A stretch of 64,000 bases of DNA from Thermomicrobiales bacterium. Its GTDB lineage: Bacteria > Chloroflexota > Chloroflexia > Thermomicrobiales > CFX8. The stretch is from contig JBAOIG010000002.1 in the NCBI GenBank assembly GCA_037045155.1, positions 434,001 to 498,000 on the forward strand, read 5' to 3'. A program made the translations under genes and the position numbers. The first letter of the stretch is position 1, and the number at the start of each line of letters is the position of its first letter. Under the pieces are notes generated by a model that searched no databases, had not been told where the DNA came from, and worked only from the letters and a program-made list of their open reading frames with translations. Positions 39,739-49,730 of the stretch are shown here, in pieces.

Positions 39739-40511
39739 CCCGCGGTAAACGCCTTCAGCCCCTTGACGCACTGCGTCGCGCCAGACAGAAGCATGTAAGA
39801 GTCGGATGAGGTGACGAGGAAGCGCATGCCCATGTCGTGCCAGCGCTGCATGTCGGCCGGTTCCTTCTCGACCATGCCAACCGCCTTGCCGTGCTTGCGG
39901 CCGACCTCGGTGATCCGGGTCGCGGCGGCCAGGAAGTCTGGGTGGCTGAAGTTGCCGGGGCAGCCGATCGAGATCGACAGATCCTGCGGGCCGATCAGCA
40001 GCACGTCGACACCATCGACCGAGGCGATCTCTTCCAGGTTGTCCAGCGCGGCGGCCGACTCGATCTGGACGATGACCATCCCCTCACGGTTGGCGTCCTC
40101 GATCGCTTCGACCACACCCTTGCGGATGTAGGCGTTGCGCCCGTCGCCGCCGGCCCCACGCCGGCCGAGTGGCGGGTACTTCGCATACGACACGGCTGCC
40201 TCAACTTGCTCGCGATTCTCGACGCGAGGGATGATCACGCCTTGCGCGCCCGAGTCGAATGCCCGGGCAACCAGTGAGTAGAGATTGTCGGTCGGTCGGA
40301 CGATCGGGACGATGTCGCAGAGCAGCGCGGTCTGGACGAGGCCAAGCATCGTCTCCCAGTCGAACATCGCGTGCTCCATGTCGAGGAAGAGGAAGTCGAA
40401 CCCGGCGGCTGCCATCAGCTTGATGCCGCCGATCGAGCGCATCTCGCTGATGATCGGCCCTGCGACTGCCTTGTCCTCGCGAAGCGCTGCCTTTACCCGG
40501 TTGTGCTGCAC
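39735..40511 (-). CDS. HpcH/HpaI-type aldolase (2-keto-3-deoxy-glucarate aldolase-like)
   Basis: GTG 40511 with GAAAGGA 6 bases upstream gives 258 residues, the normal length; ATG 40526 is an alternative. Class II aldolase features are clear: KLMAAAGFDFLFLDMEHAMFDWETM (metal-adjacent Glu/His), IVRPTDN, GAQGVIIPRVENREQVEAAV, VIVQIESAAALDNLEEIASVDGVDVLLIGPQDLSISIG. It splits 2-keto-3-deoxy acids to pyruvate (or similar) and an aldehyde such as tartronate semialdehyde. A GarR-type reductase gene lies just upstream, matching the GarL-GarR order of aldarate catabolism. Confidence 0.85.
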   Translation of the reverse strand: MQHNRVKAALREDKAVAGPIISEMRSIGGIKLMAAAGFDFLFLDMEHAMFDWETMLGLVQTALLCDIVPIVRPTDNLYSLVARAFDSGAQGVIIPRVENREQVEAAVSYAKYPPLGRRGAGGDGRNAYIRKGVVEAIEDANREGMVIVQIESAAALDNLEEIASVDGVDVLLIGPQDLSISIGCPGNFSHPDFLAAATRITEVGRKHGKAVGMVEKEPADMQRWHDMGMRFLVTSSDSYMLLSGATQCVKGLKAFTAG

Positions 40512-40551
40512 GGTGCGTCCTTTCATGGTGGGGGGAGACCTCACCCCACCG

Positions 40552-40578
40552 GCCCCCTCTCCCGCGGGGAGACGGGGG
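40552..40578. repeat. GC-rich intergenic hairpin
   Basis: CTCTCCC-GCG-GGGAGAC stem followed by GGGGG, between the reductase and aldolase genes. Same loose family as the hairpins at 3469, 23290, 28296 and 62467. Confidence 0.45.
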
Positions 40579-40639
40579 TGTCAGTAGTCGAGCGTGGTTG
40601 TTACCAATCTCAATTCGTCAATGGTGATGCTCCCATCCC

Positions 40640-41542
40640 TCATCCCTCGTCCCCGATCCGAAATCCCGCCATCGCCTCGTAAAGTGTGATCAGGGCGGAG
40701 TGGTCGAGTTGGCCGTCGCCGCGGGCGGCCATGCTCTCGTAGAGCTGGGTGACGAGCGCCGAGACGGGCAATGGCGCATGGAACTCGCGCCCGGTCGACA
40801 TCGCGATATTCAGGTCCTTGCGGTGCAGATCGATCCGAAATCCCGGCTCGAACTGGTGGGCGATCATGCCCGGGCCGCGCATCTCCATCACACGGCTGGC
40901 CGCCAGCCCGCCACTGAGGACCTGCACGACCTTCTCGGGATCGACTCCCGCCATCGCGCCGAGCAGTAATGCTTCGCTGACGGCGGCGTAGTGGATCGCG
41001 ACGACGATCTGGTTGCACGCCTTGACCGTCTGCCCGGCGCCGGGCCCGCCAACGTGGATGATCGTCTTGCCCATCGCCTCGAACAGCGGCCTGGCCCGGT
41101 CGAAATCGGCCGCGCTGCCGCCGGCCATGATCGACAGTGTTCCGGCGATCGCTCCTTTGTCACCACCAGAGACCGGCGCGTCGAGCGCGCTGGCGCCCCG
41201 CGCGATCAGGGCATCGCTTACCGCGATCGCGGTTGCGGGGGCGATCGTGCTCATGTCGATCAGCAGATCGCCCGCGCCCATCTCGGCGAGGATGCCCGCC
41301 TCGCCGAAGACGACATCGGAGACTTCCGGCGAATCGGGCAGCATTGTGATGACGATATCGACGTCTGCGGCGACAGCGCGAGCGCTCCTGGCTGCTGTCG
41401 CCTGCTCGACCTCGGCCACGATCTCATCGACGTCGTCCTGGCTTCGGTTGTAGACGACGATTTCGTAGCCTGCTTTTGCCAGGTTGCGAACCATCGGCCT
41501 GCCCATGATCCCCAACCCGATGAACCCGACTCGTTCTGCCAT
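40640..41542 (-). CDS. 3-hydroxyacid dehydrogenase family, tartronate semialdehyde reductase-like (GarR type)
   Basis: The 300-residue protein has an N-terminal NAD(P) fold (VGFIGLGIMGRPMVRNLAKAGYEIVVYNRS). It has the substrate signature DAPVSGGDKGAIAGTLSIMAGG, catalytic Lys region GAGQTVKACNQIVVAIHYAAVSEALLL, and the C-terminal DLHRKDLNIAM. These match 2-hydroxy-3-oxopropionate reductases, which convert tartronate semialdehyde to glycerate. It precedes the GarL-like aldolase gene in the same direction, separated by about 130 bases, supporting a glucarate or glycolate-type pathway. 3-Hydroxyisobutyrate dehydrogenase is a less likely alternative. Confidence 0.85.
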   Translation of the reverse strand: MAERVGFIGLGIMGRPMVRNLAKAGYEIVVYNRSQDDVDEIVAEVEQATAARSARAVAADVDIVITMLPDSPEVSDVVFGEAGILAEMGAGDLLIDMSTIAPATAIAVSDALIARGASALDAPVSGGDKGAIAGTLSIMAGGSAADFDRARPLFEAMGKTIIHVGGPGAGQTVKACNQIVVAIHYAAVSEALLLGAMAGVDPEKVVQVLSGGLAASRVMEMRGPGMIAHQFEPGFRIDLHRKDLNIAMSTGREFHAPLPVSALVTQLYESMAARGDGQLDHSALITLYEAMAGFRIGDEG

Positions 41543-41766
41543 CTCTCCTCCGTCTTGTCGCCGGGCGGCGCCAACGTGGGGCGGCGCACGCTGCCCGTCC
41601 GCGGGAGCATGCTACCGTCCGGAGGATGAGGGGTCAACCGGCTGATTCGGGCGGGTGATCCGCCGTGGCTGGGCTATTATTTGCCAATGTGATCGGAGAT
41701 GAGGACATAGGGGCATCGTGCGTCGCGGCGACGCACGGCGGTTGGCGGCTGAAGGGAAGACCGGAC

Positions 41767-42231
41767 ATGACCAACATGGAGGACAGGATGTCGGGCGCGT
41801 CCGGCCGGGGAGCGCCGCCGAAGATTCTCATCATCAATGACTCTCCGGAATTCCTCGACCTGATGCGTGAGATCCTCGTTTCGGAAGGCGGCTACGAGGT
41901 CGCAACCCTCGATCAGAGTGAGGGAGTCGTGCATCAGATCTCTCGCAATCGACCCGATCTCGTGATTCTCGACATCGTCTTTCATCAGCCACCTGATGGT
42001 CTCATCGTTGCCGCGATGCTTGCCGATGCCGAGCATACCCGCGGCCTGCCAGTGCTCTTCTGCACAGCTCTCGGCGAGCGCGATATCGCGGAGGAAGCCC
42101 ACCGCGAGATTCACAGCCGCAATCAGCGGATTCTCTACAAACCGTTTGAGATCGACACGCTGCTGGATGTCATTGCCGATATGCTGGAGTCGCCGGGGGA
42201 GTCGCTTACGGTACGGGATGCTGCCGGGTGA
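41767..42231 (+). CDS. Stand-alone response-regulator receiver domain protein
   Basis: ATG 41767 (AAGGGAAG upstream) gives 154 residues consisting of one receiver domain: KILIINDSPEFLDLMREIL (acidic pocket, N-D instead of D-D), DLVILDIVF (phosphoacceptor Asp), PVLFCTALGERD, and ILYKPFEIDTLLDVI (conserved Lys-Pro). There is no output domain. Single-domain regulators act in phosphorelays or motility switching; no kinase is adjacent. The frame is open upstream to 41665, but the ribosome site favours this start. Confidence 0.82.
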   Translation: MTNMEDRMSGASGRGAPPKILIINDSPEFLDLMREILVSEGGYEVATLDQSEGVVHQISRNRPDLVILDIVFHQPPDGLIVAAMLADAEHTRGLPVLFCTALGERDIAEEAHREIHSRNQRILYKPFEIDTLLDVIADMLESPGESLTVRDAAG

Positions 42232-42238
42232 CAAACCG

Positions 42239-42272
42239 ACGCATCCTGAGGGGCCGGCCCCTCAGGATGCGT
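42239..42272. terminator. Bidirectional terminator-like palindrome
   Basis: A perfect 34-bp palindrome (17-bp arms starting ACGCATCCTGAGGGGCC) lies between the convergent receiver-domain and P-type ATPase genes, 8 bases after the first stop. It would form a hairpin on either strand. Confidence 0.7.
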
Positions 42273-42342
42273 TATCGAGTCGTCTGTCGCAGCCAGCCCG
42301 CCGGGCCGGTAGCCATGTCGTCGGGCAGGCGATCTTCCCGGT

Positions 42343-44373
42343 TCAGTCCCCGGCCGGCTGGAGCGCCCCGACAGTCTCGACGCGGCGCTTGGGGGCGCTT
42401 CCGCCGAGCAGCCGCAGGCCGTTCGAGACAACGATGATCGTGCTGCCCTCGTGGCCGATGACGCCGAGCGGCAGAGTGGTTATGCCAAGCAGCGTGCCGG
42501 TGACGAGGACAACGATGACACCCAGCGCGAAGGTCAGGTTCTGGCGGATGATTCTGCGTGTCCGCCGGCTGAGCTCGACGGCATAGGGCAGTCGAGTCAG
42601 GTCGTCGGCCATCAGGACAACATCGGCTGTCTCGAGCGCGACATCGGTGCCGGCCGCGCCCATTGCGATACCGATCGAGGCGGTCGCCAGCGCCGGGGCG
42701 TCGTTCACTCCATCGCCAACCATGATGACCGTGCCGTACTGGCGCTTGAGCTCCTCGATGATGTCGAGCTTCTCCTGCGGCATCAACTGGCTATGAAACT
42801 CGTCCACGCCGGTCTGTCGGGCGATGGCTCGCGCGGCGCGCTCGTTGTCCCCTGTCAGAATGATCGTCTTCTCGACGCCGAGCGCCTTGAGCTGCTCGAT
42901 GACCTCACGGGCAACCGGTCGGACGGTATCGGCGACACCGATGACACCAAGGAACCTGACGCCGTCGGCGTGCTGGATGCCGACGAACATCGTCGACTTG
43001 CCGTTGTCGCGCAGCTCGTTCGCCTCGTCGATCAGCGCCGCCGGGATGGCGAATCCGCGGTCGACGAAGAGTGCGTCGTTGCCCGCCAGGACCATATCTC
43101 CATCGACGACCGCCTCGATGCCCCGACCGATAATCGATGTGCCATCGTGTGCTTCCGGCACCGGCAGTCGCCGTTCCAGCGCTGCCTCGACGACCGCCGC
43201 GCCGAGCGGATGCTCGGAGAGCCGCTCGACCGCAGCGGTCAGGCGCAACAGCTCCTCTGGCGCTACCCCGCTGGCCGGGCGCAGGTCCGTCATTCGTGGC
43301 CGGCCGACGGTGAGTGTGCCGGTCTTGTCGAAGGCCACGACCCGCGCGACGCCGATATCCTCCAGGTGGGCAGCCCCCTTGAACAGAATGCCCTGTCGGG
43401 CGGCATTGGCCAGCGCCGAGAGGGTCGACGCCGGTGTCGAGATAACCAGCGCGCATGGGGAGGCGACCACTAGCAGAATCATCGCCTGGTAGAACGTTTC
43501 GTTCAGTGTCCGGTCGGTGGCAAGCGCGGGAATGATGGCGTAGAGCGCCGCGGCGAGGATGACGCCGCCAGCGTAGAGCCCCTCGAACCGATCGGTGAAG
43601 CGCTGGGTGGCTGATTTCTCCGCCTGGGCCGTCTCGACAATCTGGATGATCTTCGCCAGTGTGCTTTCGCTCGCCAGCCTGGTGACCTGGACGTGCAGGA
43701 CACCGTGGCCGTTGATCGTTCCGGCGAAGACACCGTCGCCAGCGCGACGGACGACCGGCATCGACTCACCGGTAATCGCTGATTGATCGACGGCCGATTC
43801 GCCTCGGACGACCTGGCCGTCGGTCGCGATCCTCTCGCCATTCTTGATGATGACGACGTCGTCGAGCCGTAGCTCCTCGACCGGAACGATCGACTCGGTC
43901 CCGTCGCGCAGCACCCGAGCCTCGTCGGGACGCAGATCCATCAGTGCGCGGATGGCGCTATAGGTGCGGCCCATTGCGTAGTGTTCGAGGGTGTTGCCGA
44001 GGGAGAAGAGGAACAGCAGGATCGCGCCCTCGACCCAGTGGTCGATGATTGCCGCGCCGATTGCGGCGACGATCATCAGCAGGTCAACGTCGATATTGCG
44101 ATTCCACAGGCTGGTGAGCGCGGTTCTGGTCGCGAAGGTTCCGCCTGCGATGTAGGCGACGACGTAGAAGGCGACCTGGCCACTATGGCCGATGACGCCG
44201 GCCCTGCCGAGTCCCCAGCCGAGCAGGAGCGCGATGAGCGTGGTAACCGTTGCCACCGCCAGGCCGTAGCGATCCAGCAGGCTCGGCCGTTCCTCTTCGA
44301 CCTTGTGCTGGTGCGGCCGGAGGTCGTGTTCCTCTATTGATGCGATCACGGGTGTGTCCGTGTCTATCGCCAT
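42343..44373 (-). CDS. P1B-4 type heavy-metal P-type ATPase (Fe/Co/Zn exporter)
   Basis: The 676-residue ATPase has ITGESMPV (actuator), VVASPCALVIS (the membrane metal motif is SPC, not CPC), AFDKTGTLTVGRP (phosphorylated Asp), a nucleotide-binding HP motif (SEHPLGAAVV), GDGVNDAPALA, and a last-helix GHEGSTIIVVSNGLRLL. SPC plus HEGST defines the P1B-4 subgroup (CoaT, CtpD, PfeT), which exports Co(2+), Fe(2+) or related ions. There is no N-terminal CxxC metal domain, only a His-containing stretch (HDLRPHQHK). A Fur-family-like box and a second palindrome lie just upstream, supporting iron or peroxide control. Confidence 0.9.
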   Translation of the reverse strand: MAIDTDTPVIASIEEHDLRPHQHKVEEERPSLLDRYGLAVATVTTLIALLLGWGLGRAGVIGHSGQVAFYVVAYIAGGTFATRTALTSLWNRNIDVDLLMIVAAIGAAIIDHWVEGAILLFLFSLGNTLEHYAMGRTYSAIRALMDLRPDEARVLRDGTESIVPVEELRLDDVVIIKNGERIATDGQVVRGESAVDQSAITGESMPVVRRAGDGVFAGTINGHGVLHVQVTRLASESTLAKIIQIVETAQAEKSATQRFTDRFEGLYAGGVILAAALYAIIPALATDRTLNETFYQAMILLVVASPCALVISTPASTLSALANAARQGILFKGAAHLEDIGVARVVAFDKTGTLTVGRPRMTDLRPASGVAPEELLRLTAAVERLSEHPLGAAVVEAALERRLPVPEAHDGTSIIGRGIEAVVDGDMVLAGNDALFVDRGFAIPAALIDEANELRDNGKSTMFVGIQHADGVRFLGVIGVADTVRPVAREVIEQLKALGVEKTIILTGDNERAARAIARQTGVDEFHSQLMPQEKLDIIEELKRQYGTVIMVGDGVNDAPALATASIGIAMGAAGTDVALETADVVLMADDLTRLPYAVELSRRTRRIIRQNLTFALGVIVVLVTGTLLGITTLPLGVIGHEGSTIIVVSNGLRLLGGSAPKRRVETVGALQPAGD

Positions 44374-44394
44374 GTGCGCCCCCGTTACTCCTCG

Positions 44395-44415
44395 CTGGCA
44401 TCACGGTGATGCCAG
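44395..44415. promoter_or_regulatory. Perfect palindrome upstream of the P1B-4 ATPase gene
   Basis: CTGGCATCAC-G-GTGATGCCAG forms 10-bp arms with a single central base, 22 bases upstream of the start codon. It is a candidate repressor operator or 5' hairpin. Confidence 0.5.
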
Positions 44416-44416
44416 T

Positions 44417-44431
44417 TGAGAATCATTCGCA
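44417..44431. promoter_or_regulatory. Fur/PerR-family-like 7-1-7 box
   Basis: TGAGAAT-C-ATTCGCA matches the Fur-family 7-1-7 consensus TGATAATNATTATCA at 12 of 15 positions, and its two halves are complementary at 6 of 7. It lies about 44 bases upstream of the ATPase start, next to the 21-bp palindrome. Confidence 0.5.
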
Positions 44432-44520
44432 CATAGTATCAAATCTCACTCGTGACGAGGGCAACTACGGAATCGCTGATACCGTTACAGTCATGTGTCA
44501 ATACGGGAGGGTGGCAGAGG

Positions 44521-44550
44521 CAGCCGGGAGGCGATGAGACCCCCCGGCTG
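44521..44550 (-). terminator. Hairpin downstream of lon
   Basis: CAGCCGGG (44521-44528) pairs with CCCGGCTG (44543-44550), about 35 bases after the lon stop. No T-run follows, so terminator function is uncertain. Confidence 0.4.
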
Positions 44551-44585
44551 GATTCGATGCGCGTGTTTCGGATGGCTGCCGGCGC

Positions 44586-47039
<2,454 letters not shown>

Positions 47040-47412
47040 CTATGAAACCATCCTCATCGGCCCTCGTCTGCCCCGATCGCTGGCCACGACGAAACGAGGG
47101 GGACCGGCACAACTCCTCCGGACACTGTCAATACCCACTGTCCGGCCTCGGCAGGCGACCCGTCGCCAGAGCCTGGTTGCATCATCTTGAATGCGGACCG
47201 CGCACGCTGGCCTCTGCATCGTTGCGCCCCCATTGTAGCCGATCGGCCCACCTCTGGTGACTGGCAGGCAAAGGGCATGCGCCAGTCTGGTCGAAGCGTC
47301 CGGGCGGGCGCGGTCAGCGCAGCACCGTGTACGTTCGCGGCTGGCTGGCGTCCCGGGTGTCGCGCAGGCTCAGAATCTCGGGCCGGCCGGCGCCTGGCAG
47401 TCAGAGGATGCC
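47040..47412. other. Intergenic region between lon and the small membrane protein gene
   Basis: 373 bases with no convincing gene, RNA or repeat. It contains the lon promoter region by position, but no box I would defend. Confidence 0.5.
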
Positions 47413-47883
47413 TCAGCTGCCGAGCGGCTGTCGTCGATCGACGGACGCAGCCCGCAGAACCGGTCGCCAGCGAACCCAGACAGCGACCGCCAGGAGCGCC
47501 ATCGAGACTGCGGCGAGAATCGGCTGGATCGGCTCGAAGATCCGCACAGCGCCGCCCGCGCCGAGCAGCAGGACCACGATCTTGTTGCAGGTCGGACAGC
47601 CGATGGCGAAGAACGACAGGAACCCGCCGATCGTTGTCTTGCCCTGCTGGGTCGAGCAGACGTTCGCTTGCGGAAGCGCGTACGACGCCGCGAGTAGCCC
47701 GCCGAGCAGCGCGGTGACGATCAGAAAGACATAATCCTGCGGACGAACGGGCAGCATCCGAGTGAAGATCGGGTTCGGGATGACGTCGGTGGGGATGCCG
47801 ATCGCGAGCAGGGTGAAGGTGAATCCGGCAAGACCGTAGATCGTAGCTCGGACGGTCTCTGACATTCGATTGGCGGTCTGCAT
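47413..47883 (-). CDS. Four-helix membrane protein with GCPTC motif
   Basis: ATG 47883 has AGGAG 5 bases upstream. The 156-residue product has about four membrane helices. Between helices it carries Cys residues in NVCSTQQGKT and in FFAIGCPTCNKIVVLLLG. The CxxC sits at the membrane edge and could bind metal or undergo redox cycling. Similar small GCPTCN membrane proteins occur in actinobacteria and Chloroflexota, but I know no assigned function. It diverges from the M20 amidohydrolase gene. Confidence 0.68.
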   Translation of the reverse strand: MQTANRMSETVRATIYGLAGFTFTLLAIGIPTDVIPNPIFTRMLPVRPQDYVFLIVTALLGGLLAASYALPQANVCSTQQGKTTIGGFLSFFAIGCPTCNKIVVLLLGAGGAVRIFEPIQPILAAVSMALLAVAVWVRWRPVLRAASVDRRQPLGS

Positions 47884-48015
47884 CTGCGCTCCTGTCTACA
47901 TTGACTCCGTTGATTGTGGCCCACACGCGCTATCCCGCGCCAGTATCGCGCGGCTTGACAAGCCCGCCGGCATCGGCGACGGTGTTGAGCGTCGATGATC
48001 GAAGGGAGGTTGCGC

Positions 48016-49215
48016 ATGACAGCAACAATCGGGATGGACGAGGCCAGAGAGCGGATCGCCGCCGAGGCACGGGCGCTGCACCCGCGACTGGTCGCGATCT
48101 CTCAGGATCTGCATGCACATCCGGAGCTGTCATTCGAGGAGCATCATGCGGCAGCGCTGTTGACCGGCGAGCTGGAGGAGCACGGCTTCGAGGTCGAGCG
48201 CGGCACGGCGGGGATGGAGACTGCCTTCATCGCGACGTACGGCAGCGGCGAGCCGGTTGTCGCGATCCTGGCCGAGTACGACGCGCTGCCGAAGTTGGGC
48301 CATGCCTGCGGCCACAACCTGATCGCGACCTGGGGTGTCGGCGCGGGGATCGCGCTCCGCCGGGCGCTGCCGGACATCTCCGGCACGATCAAGGTGATCG
48401 GCACGCCCGCCGAGGAGGGGGGCGGCGGCAAGGTCATCATGGCCGAGGCCGGGATATTCAACGGCATCGACGCGGTGATGATGATGCACCCACGCGACAC
48501 GACCTACGCGGATCGCGGCTCGCTGGCCATCGCCCACTACGAGGTCGCCTTCCACGGCAAAGCGTCGCACGCCTCGTCGGCGCCGGAGAACGGGATCAAC
48601 GCCCTCGACGCGCTGCTGCAGGTCTACTTCTCGATCAACCAGCTGCGGCAGGCGTTCCCTCCGCAGACGCGGATCCACGGCATCATCACCCACGGCGGCG
48701 ACGCAGCGAACATCATCCCCGATTACGCGGCCGGCAGCTTCCTCGTCCGCGCCAACGACCAGACCTACCACGAGAAGCTCAAGCAGCAGTTTCGTGATAT
48801 CTGCGAAGCCGCCGCGCTGGCAACCGGCGCGCGCGTCGAGATCGACGAGGGGATCGGCTACAAGCAGCGCGTCTGCAACAGCGCGCTGGTCGAGACCTTC
48901 CGCGACAACCTGGAGCGGCTCGGCATCGCGTGTGAAACGCCAACAGCAACGACCGGCGTCGGCTCCAGCGATATTGGCGATGTCAGCCAGCTTGTGCCGA
49001 CGATCCACCCCTATCTGCAGATCTGTGACAAAGGCACCTCTGGCCACACCACCGGCTTCGCCGAGGCGGCTGGCAGCGCCAGAGCCGACGAGCTCACCGC
49101 GACTGGCGCGACGTTGCTGGCCTGGACCGCCGCGGAGGTCCTGCTGCGTCCGGAGCTCCGCGAGCAGCTGCGTCTGACGTTCCGCGAGCAGATCGGACGA
49201 GACCCCGCGCGCTGA
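48016..49215 (+). CDS. M20 family amidohydrolase (AbgB/p-aminobenzoyl-glutamate hydrolase-like)
   Basis: ATG 48016 with GGGAGG 6 bases upstream gives 399 residues. It has the M20 metallopeptidase pattern: HAHPELSFEEHHA, AILAEYDALPKLGHACGHNLIATWG (HxCGHN with metal ligands), IGTPAEEGGGGKVIMAEAG (Glu-Glu), and a dimerisation insert (ALAIAHYEVAFHGKASHASSAPENGINALDA). The family hydrolyses amide bonds of N-acyl amino acids or related conjugates; specificity cannot be read. A second, distinct M20 gene begins at 62.5 kb. It stands alone. Confidence 0.88.
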   Translation: MTATIGMDEARERIAAEARALHPRLVAISQDLHAHPELSFEEHHAAALLTGELEEHGFEVERGTAGMETAFIATYGSGEPVVAILAEYDALPKLGHACGHNLIATWGVGAGIALRRALPDISGTIKVIGTPAEEGGGGKVIMAEAGIFNGIDAVMMMHPRDTTYADRGSLAIAHYEVAFHGKASHASSAPENGINALDALLQVYFSINQLRQAFPPQTRIHGIITHGGDAANIIPDYAAGSFLVRANDQTYHEKLKQQFRDICEAAALATGARVEIDEGIGYKQRVCNSALVETFRDNLERLGIACETPTATTGVGSSDIGDVSQLVPTIHPYLQICDKGTSGHTTGFAEAAGSARADELTATGATLLAWTAAEVLLRPELREQLRLTFREQIGRDPAR

Positions 49216-49297
49216 GCGACACGCGAACGACGTGGCGCGGTTTCTGCCATATCGGAGCTATCTGCTGGTCGCCATCACCGGAAGGGGCGTCTCGACG

Positions 49298-49654
49298 ATG
49301 ATCCGATTGAAACGCGCGTACGAGCCAGCGTCGGACGACGACGGCGCGCGCTACCTGATAGACCGGCTCTGGCCGCGCGGGATAAAGAAGGAAGATCTGC
49401 GCATCGACGGCTGGCTGAAGGAGATTGCGCCGAGCACCGAGCTCCGCAAGTGGTTCGGTCACGATCCGGCGAAGTGGGTCGAGTTCCAGCAGCGCTATCG
49501 GCGCGAGCTGGAGGATAACGCCGCAGCATGGCAACCACTGCTCGATGCGGCACGGCAGGGAACCTTGACCCTGGTCTACAGCGCGAAGGACACCGAACAT
49601 AACGACGCGGTCGTGCTTCACGCATTGCTCGAAGAGCGGCTGGGCCAACACTAA
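49298..49654 (+). CDS. DUF488 (YeaO-like) family protein
   Basis: ATG 49298 (GAAGGGG 10 bases upstream) gives 118 residues with the DUF488 hallmark: IRLKRAYEP...GARYLIDRLWPRGIKKEDLRIDGWLKEIAPSTELRKWFGHDPAKWVEFQQRYRREL, then TLTLVYSAKDTEHNDAVVL. The family is widespread and small, and its function is not established. The R-L-W-P-R-G motif is complete. It lies between the M20 gene and the large regulator. Confidence 0.88.
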   Translation: MIRLKRAYEPASDDDGARYLIDRLWPRGIKKEDLRIDGWLKEIAPSTELRKWFGHDPAKWVEFQQRYRRELEDNAAAWQPLLDAARQGTLTLVYSAKDTEHNDAVVLHALLEERLGQH

Positions 49655-49702
49655 CGGTTGCCGGTTGTGTTCCGCGAGGTCCCGACCTGCCGTTCTTGCA
49701 GG

Positions 49703-49730
49703 GTGACACGGCGGCCAATCGATCTATAAT
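49703..49730 (+). promoter_or_regulatory. Sigma-70-like promoter at the regulator gene start
   Basis: GTGACA (49703-49708) and TATAAT (49725-49730) are spaced by 16 bases. The -10 overlaps the first ATG (49729), so transcription may begin inside the annotated start and the message could be nearly leaderless, with TTG 49735 as a possible start. Confidence 0.4.
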
